The position numbers were made by a program, and so were the translations under genes. This document shows, piece by piece, positions 15,056 to 17,040 of a DNA stretch of 17,040 nucleotides (position 1 is the stretch's first letter; every line of letters starts with the position of its first letter). The DNA is from Firmicutes bacterium UBA3932 (GTDB lineage: Bacteria; Bacillota; Clostridia; Peptostreptococcales; Anaerovoracaceae), in assembly GCA_002385825.1 (NCBI GenBank), contig DGEG01000035.1, positions 1,511 to 18,550 of the forward strand, in the 5' to 3' direction. Under the pieces are notes generated by a model. The model had not been told where the DNA came from, searched no databases, and saw only the letters and a list, made by a program, of their open reading frames with translations.

Positions 15056-15126
15056 ATATCACCAACTAGCAGTCGAATCCCACAATTGCCCGGGAAATAA
15101 AAAGCCGGGCGCTCGTAATGCCCGAC
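15056..15126. repeat. terminator-containing repeat, copy 1
   Basis: The stretch holds a small hairpin, then AGCAGTCGAATCC (15069-15081), a CCGGG, AAATAAAAA and the GCCGGGC hairpin. The same order occurs at 16300-16382 in the same orientation with moderate divergence. The pair flanks the toxin-antitoxin operon and the tRNA fragment. Confidence 0.6.
15096..15126 (-). terminator. terminator of the toxin-antitoxin operon
   Basis: On the minus strand GTCGGGC (15126-15120) pairs with GCCCGGC (15110-15104) with one U-G pair, across a 9-base loop. TTTTTATTT follows. It lies 16 bases past the toxin stop. Confidence 0.75.
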
Positions 15127-15141
15127 TCATGATTGACATCC

Positions 15142-15501
15142 TTATTTTTTCTCTAATAGTGAGCTTAATTTTTTTAGCTCTATATTTGTCAGGTGGCGGT
15201 ATTCTTCAATCCTTTGTGCAGCGCTTTTGTAAGCTTTTCCCTTTTCGCGTTTTCCAAGCGAAATTATTATTACTGTTATTTGTTTTTTCTGAACTAAATA
15301 AATTACTCGATATCCATCAGCGGGAGTTATTTTATAAAGGCCAACGAGATCAATTCCTTGCTTTTTCCCCAAAGGTTCACCATACTTAATTGGATCTTTT
15401 TCTAATTTAGCTATTGCAGACAATATGCGTTTTCTAACGCTATTATCTAAAGAGTATAAATCCTTTTTCGCTTCAGGCAAGAATTCAATCTTCCAATTCA
15501 C
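15142..15501 (-). CDS. RelE/ParE-family toxin of a type II toxin-antitoxin pair
   Basis: A 119-residue RelE-superfamily toxin; such proteins are ribosome-dependent mRNA endonucleases, or gyrase poisons in the ParE branch. Seen: NWKIEFLPEAKKDLYSLD at the start, VRKRILSAIAKLEKDP helix, LYKITPADGYRVIYLV core strands with the conserved Arg, and a basic GKREKGKAYKSAAQRI segment. The last ~25 residues (HLTNIELKKLSSLLEKK) are longer than in minimal RelE. The start is the GTG at 15501, preceded by a GGGGGTGGG ribosome site; a TTG at 15522 is the alternative. It overlaps the antitoxin by 17 bases, the usual arrangement for coupled synthesis. AT-rich codons contrast with the hyp block and suggest separate acquisition. 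Confidence 0.85.
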   Translation of the reverse strand: MNWKIEFLPEAKKDLYSLDNSVRKRILSAIAKLEKDPIKYGEPLGKKQGIDLVGLYKITPADGYRVIYLVQKKQITVIIISLGKREKGKAYKSAAQRIEEYRHLTNIELKKLSSLLEKK

Positions 15502-15850
15502 TGTCCGTTCCCACCCCCGCAAGATCTTCTCGAGTTAGGTTAAATTCCTTCATTATATCATCAAATTCAATAAATTTATCTCCAGATTGAAGATGTTCCG
15601 CCAGTCTTCTTACGGCCACAACAATATCATAGAGTTCTTCGACTTCAGCCTCCTTTTCTAACAACTCTCTATATTCCTCAATATTAATTAAGACAGCTTC
15701 TACCTCTTGATCCCTCATAATAAATACTGGACGTTTTTTTGTTTGGTCAAGATAAGTGCCTAAGCTTCTAACTAATTTAGAAGAAGATACTAGCTGTCTT
15801 GGCCCAAAAACAACAGGATCGACGTAATCGTCCCGCACAGTGTTTGTCAT
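15485..15850 (-). CDS. Phd/YefM-family antitoxin
   Basis: A 121-residue antitoxin. The N-terminal Phd/YefM DNA-binding fold is seen in FGPRQLVSSSKLVRSLGTYLD, followed by RPVFIMRDQEVEAVLINIEEY, the hallmark strand-helix of the family. The C-terminal acidic helical region (EEFDDIMKEF-like, ending in ELED) would wrap the toxin. It should neutralise the adjacent RelE-type toxin and repress the shared promoter. ATG at 15850 is used because GAGGTGA precedes it; an in-frame ATG at 15868 has no ribosome site. Many Phd proteins are shorter (~75-85 residues), so this has an extended linker. Confidence 0.87.
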   Translation of the reverse strand: MTNTVRDDYVDPVVFGPRQLVSSSKLVRSLGTYLDQTKKRPVFIMRDQEVEAVLINIEEYRELLEKEAEVEELYDIVVAVRRLAEHLQSGDKFIEFDDIMKEFNLTREDLAGVGTDSELED

Positions 15851-15893
15851 CCTTTCACCTCTTTTCATATAGTATGTGTATTATTGTGCTTAA

Positions 15894-15922
15894 ATTATAC
15901 ATAAGCATTGTGTCTTTGTCAA
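15894..15922 (-). promoter_or_regulatory. perfect sigma-A promoter of the toxin-antitoxin operon
   Basis: TTGACA (15922-15917), a 17-base spacer, and TATAAT (15899-15894) on the minus strand all match consensus. The predicted start is about 37 bases before the antitoxin ATG. A full-consensus promoter implies tight repression by the antitoxin-toxin complex. Confidence 0.9.
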
Positions 15923-15956
15923 TGTAAATTTTAAATTGGTTAAATACATATAATTC

Positions 15957-16013
15957 TACGTATTATATGCGCAAAATATAACGTAAATTTTACTTTACAA
16001 ATTTACGTATTAT
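15957..16013. promoter_or_regulatory. AT-rich operator-like repeats upstream of the toxin-antitoxin promoter
   Basis: TACGTATTAT occurs at 15957-15966 and again at 16004-16013. Between them, ACGTAAATTT (15981-15990) and its reverse complement (15999-16008) form a perfect 10-bp inverted repeat with an 8-base centre. The run starts about 35 bases upstream of the -35 box. An antitoxin operator or an upstream promoter element is plausible. Confidence 0.5.
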
Positions 16014-16077
16014 GACATAATATACATACGATTTTTTGCATATAGTTCAATAAGAGAGTTTAAAAAGAAGGGTTGGT

Positions 16078-16248
16078 TTGCTGTGGCAAAGAAAAATCGC
16101 CGGGCTTGCCGTGATCCAACCGGTGATGGGCAAGGGCTTAGGAACAGTGATAGCCGCCCAAATGATGCGTTTAGTCACCTTCATTGTATCACTGTCTTTC
16201 TTTCGTACGTACCGTTCGGTATACGGCGGTTCAATAGAATTAGTTTAA
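16078..16248 (+). pseudogene. possible small gene remnant ending at the tRNA fragment
   Basis: A frame open from TTG 16078 to the TAA at 16246-16248 contains KIAGLAVIQPVMGKGLGTVI, a glycine-rich hydrophobic pattern loosely like a Rossmann-type N-terminus, then an unrelated-looking tail. AGAAGGG lies upstream. The end touches the truncated tRNA copy, so it may be a gene cut by recombination. Homology is not established. Confidence 0.2.
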
Positions 16249-16275
16249 GGTTCAAATCCCTGCAGCCCTACCACG
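16249..16275 (+). repeat. candidate attachment site (right): truncated tRNA-Val 3' end
   Basis: Twenty bases identical to 3386-3405, one mismatch, then ACCACG identical to 3407-3412. No D arm or anticodon arm precedes it, so it is a 3' fragment and not a gene. Confidence 0.65.
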
Positions 16276-16299
16276 CTATTTTAGAGCAAGGATCAAAAA

Positions 16300-16382
16300 T
16301 AATTGACGTGATAAAATCATCACCAGCAGTCGAATCCTGCGCTTGCCTGGGGAATAAAAAAGCCGGGTCTAATAAACCCGGC
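16300..16382. repeat. terminator-containing repeat, copy 2
   Basis: It contains GTGAT/ATCAC, then AGCAGTCGAATCC (16326-16338), a CCTGGGG, AATAAAAAA and the GCCGGGT hairpin. It is a parallel, diverged copy of 15056-15126, lying directly downstream of the tRNA fragment. Confidence 0.6.
16356..16382 (-). terminator. terminator of the frameshifted small gene
   Basis: A perfect stem GCCGGGT/ACCCGGC (16362-16368 with 16376-16382) has a 7-base loop. On the minus strand TTTTTT follows directly. On the plus strand a looser T run (16389-16393) also exists. Confidence 0.75.
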
Positions 16383-16404
16383 GCTTAATTTTTGTACAAA
16401 TATT

Positions 16405-16565
16405 TTAGCGAACTACATCAAAGTACATATAATCATCATCTTTAACTTCTATAGAATCTCTTCATCTGGACCAAGAACATACTCTTTTTCACCACAACAA
16501 AATTCTATCGTATACCCATTATCGTTTTTTATATTAAGCTTCAAATTAATCTGTTTCTGTGACAT
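16405..16565 (-). pseudogene. small acidic protein gene with a frameshift
   Basis: From ATG 16565 (AAGGTAAGG upstream) the frame reads MSQKQINLKLNIKNDNGYTI, then EFCCGEKEYVLGPDEEIL and a stop. In the frame that results if one base were restored near 16456, the protein continues DSIEVKDDDYMYFDVVR to a stop at 16405. The joined product would be about 54 residues, beta-rich and acidic, and the terminator follows at once. I do not recognise the family. The break may be a real mutation, a sequencing error or, less likely, programmed frameshifting. Confidence 0.5.
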
Positions 16566-16620
16566 TAGCACCTTACCTTCCATAGTGACATTTTACCCAG
16601 ATAATTAACAAGGTGACATT
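16559..16620. repeat. three spaced GTGACATT repeats
   Basis: GTGACATT occurs at 16559-16566, 16585-16592 and 16613-16620, with starts 26 and 28 bases apart. The set spans the start of the frameshifted small gene and lies upstream of the DUF1786 gene's promoter. It is a candidate regulator-binding array. Confidence 0.5.
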
Positions 16621-16655
16621 ATCACAGATTAAACACACCTTTCCCGCCTCGCTAA

Positions 16656-16684
16656 TTGCCAAACATAGTTCTTTCATGTAAAAT
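16656..16684 (+). promoter_or_regulatory. sigma-A promoter of the DUF1786-family gene
   Basis: TTGCCA (16656-16661), 17 bases, TAAAAT (16679-16684). Both boxes match at five of six positions. The predicted start is about 36 bases before the ATG at 16727. Confidence 0.65.
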
Positions 16685-16726
16685 ACAATAGAATATACTA
16701 AAAGCTGCTTTAAAGGGGTAAAAAAT

Positions 16727-17040
16727 ATGCAAAGCAACCAACCCAGGAAAATACTGGCTATAGATATCGGCGGCGGCACCCAGGACATCGTTATCTATGA
16801 AGAGGGAGAAAGCCCGGAAAATTTTGTTCAACTTATCCTACCTTCACCCACCGCTATCGTGGCTGACAGGATCGAGGAAGTAACCAGGGCACAAAAAGGG
16901 TTGCATCTCTCCGGCACGCTCATGGGCGGCGGCAGGTGCGTTAGAGCAATAAAAAGCCATTTAAAAGCAGGGTTTCCGGTCACTGCCGAAGAAGAAGCTG
17001 CCAAAACGATTAAAGACGACCTGGAAAAAGTAAAAGAGTT
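16727..17040 (+). CDS. DUF1786-family protein (ASKHA ATPase-like fold), 3' part cut by window edge
   Basis: The ATG at 16727 with AAAGGGG upstream opens a frame of 104 complete codons running off the window. It begins RKILAIDIGGGTQDIVIYEE, a phosphate-1 loop like those of the actin/Hsp70/sugar-kinase superfamily. VQLILPSPTAIVADRIEEV and LSGTLMGGGRC follow, the pattern I associate with DUF1786 proteins, which are sometimes annotated as pyruvate formate-lyase activating enzyme-related. The biochemical role is not established to my knowledge. It lies outside the putative tRNA-bounded island and so probably belongs to the core chromosome. Confidence 0.75.
   Translation, partial: MQSNQPRKILAIDIGGGTQDIVIYEEGESPENFVQLILPSPTAIVADRIEEVTRAQKGLHLSGTLMGGGRCVRAIKSHLKAGFPVTAEEEAAKTIKDDLEKVKE

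Noticed and set aside
3411..16248. Integrase, transposase or insertion sequence inside the tRNA-bounded segment
   Set aside because: No recombinase motifs, terminal inverted repeats or transposase-like frames were found on either strand.
16083..16388. Plus-strand 101-codon frame across the tRNA fragment and terminator repeat
   Set aside because: It reads through a tRNA fragment and a repeat, and its composition is not protein-like.
1..17040. CRISPR array or rRNA
   Set aside because: No regularly spaced 24-40 base repeats and no rRNA-like conserved segments were seen.

Overview
The window looks like chromosomal DNA of an anaerobic, moderate-GC Firmicute. A Peptococcaceae/Desulfotomaculum-type clostridium is my guess, not something the sequence proves. 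The signs are strong GGAGG-type ribosome sites, consensus sigma-A promoters, a CCA-encoding tRNA, a DUF1786-family gene, and a large set of Fe-S and nickel-chaperone genes.

Layout. Bases 1-2233 (minus strand): a partial M24 (Xaa-Pro) peptidase, a small TIGR04076-family protein and an alpha/beta hydrolase. Bases 2490-3239 (plus): a DedA-family membrane protein. Bases 3336-3410: tRNA-Val(CAC) with a perfect promoter and a hairpin terminator. Bases 3502-12343 (all minus): the core of the window, in two transcription blocks. The downstream block is a PucR/CdaR-type regulator, Fe-S protein A and HypA-A. The upstream block is Fe-S protein C, HypA-C, Fe-S/flavoprotein fusion B, HypA-B and HypB. Bases 13071-14459 (minus): a divergent SLC13/DASS-type anion transporter. 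Bases 14640-14936: a decayed ABC-transporter binding-protein remnant. Bases 15142-15850 (minus): a Phd/RelE toxin-antitoxin pair with a perfect promoter. After that come a truncated copy of the tRNA-Val 3' end, a frameshifted small gene, and the start of a DUF1786-family ATPase-fold gene that runs off the window.

The striking system is 3502-12343. Three different HypA nickel chaperones are each encoded directly after their own Fe-S protein. The three Fe-S proteins are paralogues sharing a six-cysteine signature (CxCR ... C ... CxCx4C) ahead of 4Fe-4S ferredoxin motifs. One is fused to a GltD/NfnB-like FAD-NAD(P)H module, one HypB GTPase is present, and a PucR regulator is translationally coupled to the first pair. 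No hydrogenase subunit and no HypC, D, E or F is visible. I infer a dedicated nickel delivery or redox maturation system, perhaps for a nickel enzyme encoded elsewhere or for the Fe-S proteins themselves. The function is not shown by the sequence.

The core, transporter and toxin-antitoxin region lie between tRNA-Val (3386-3412) and a 27-base near-perfect copy of its 3' end (16249-16275). This is the arrangement left by tRNA-targeted integration, although no integrase is visible.
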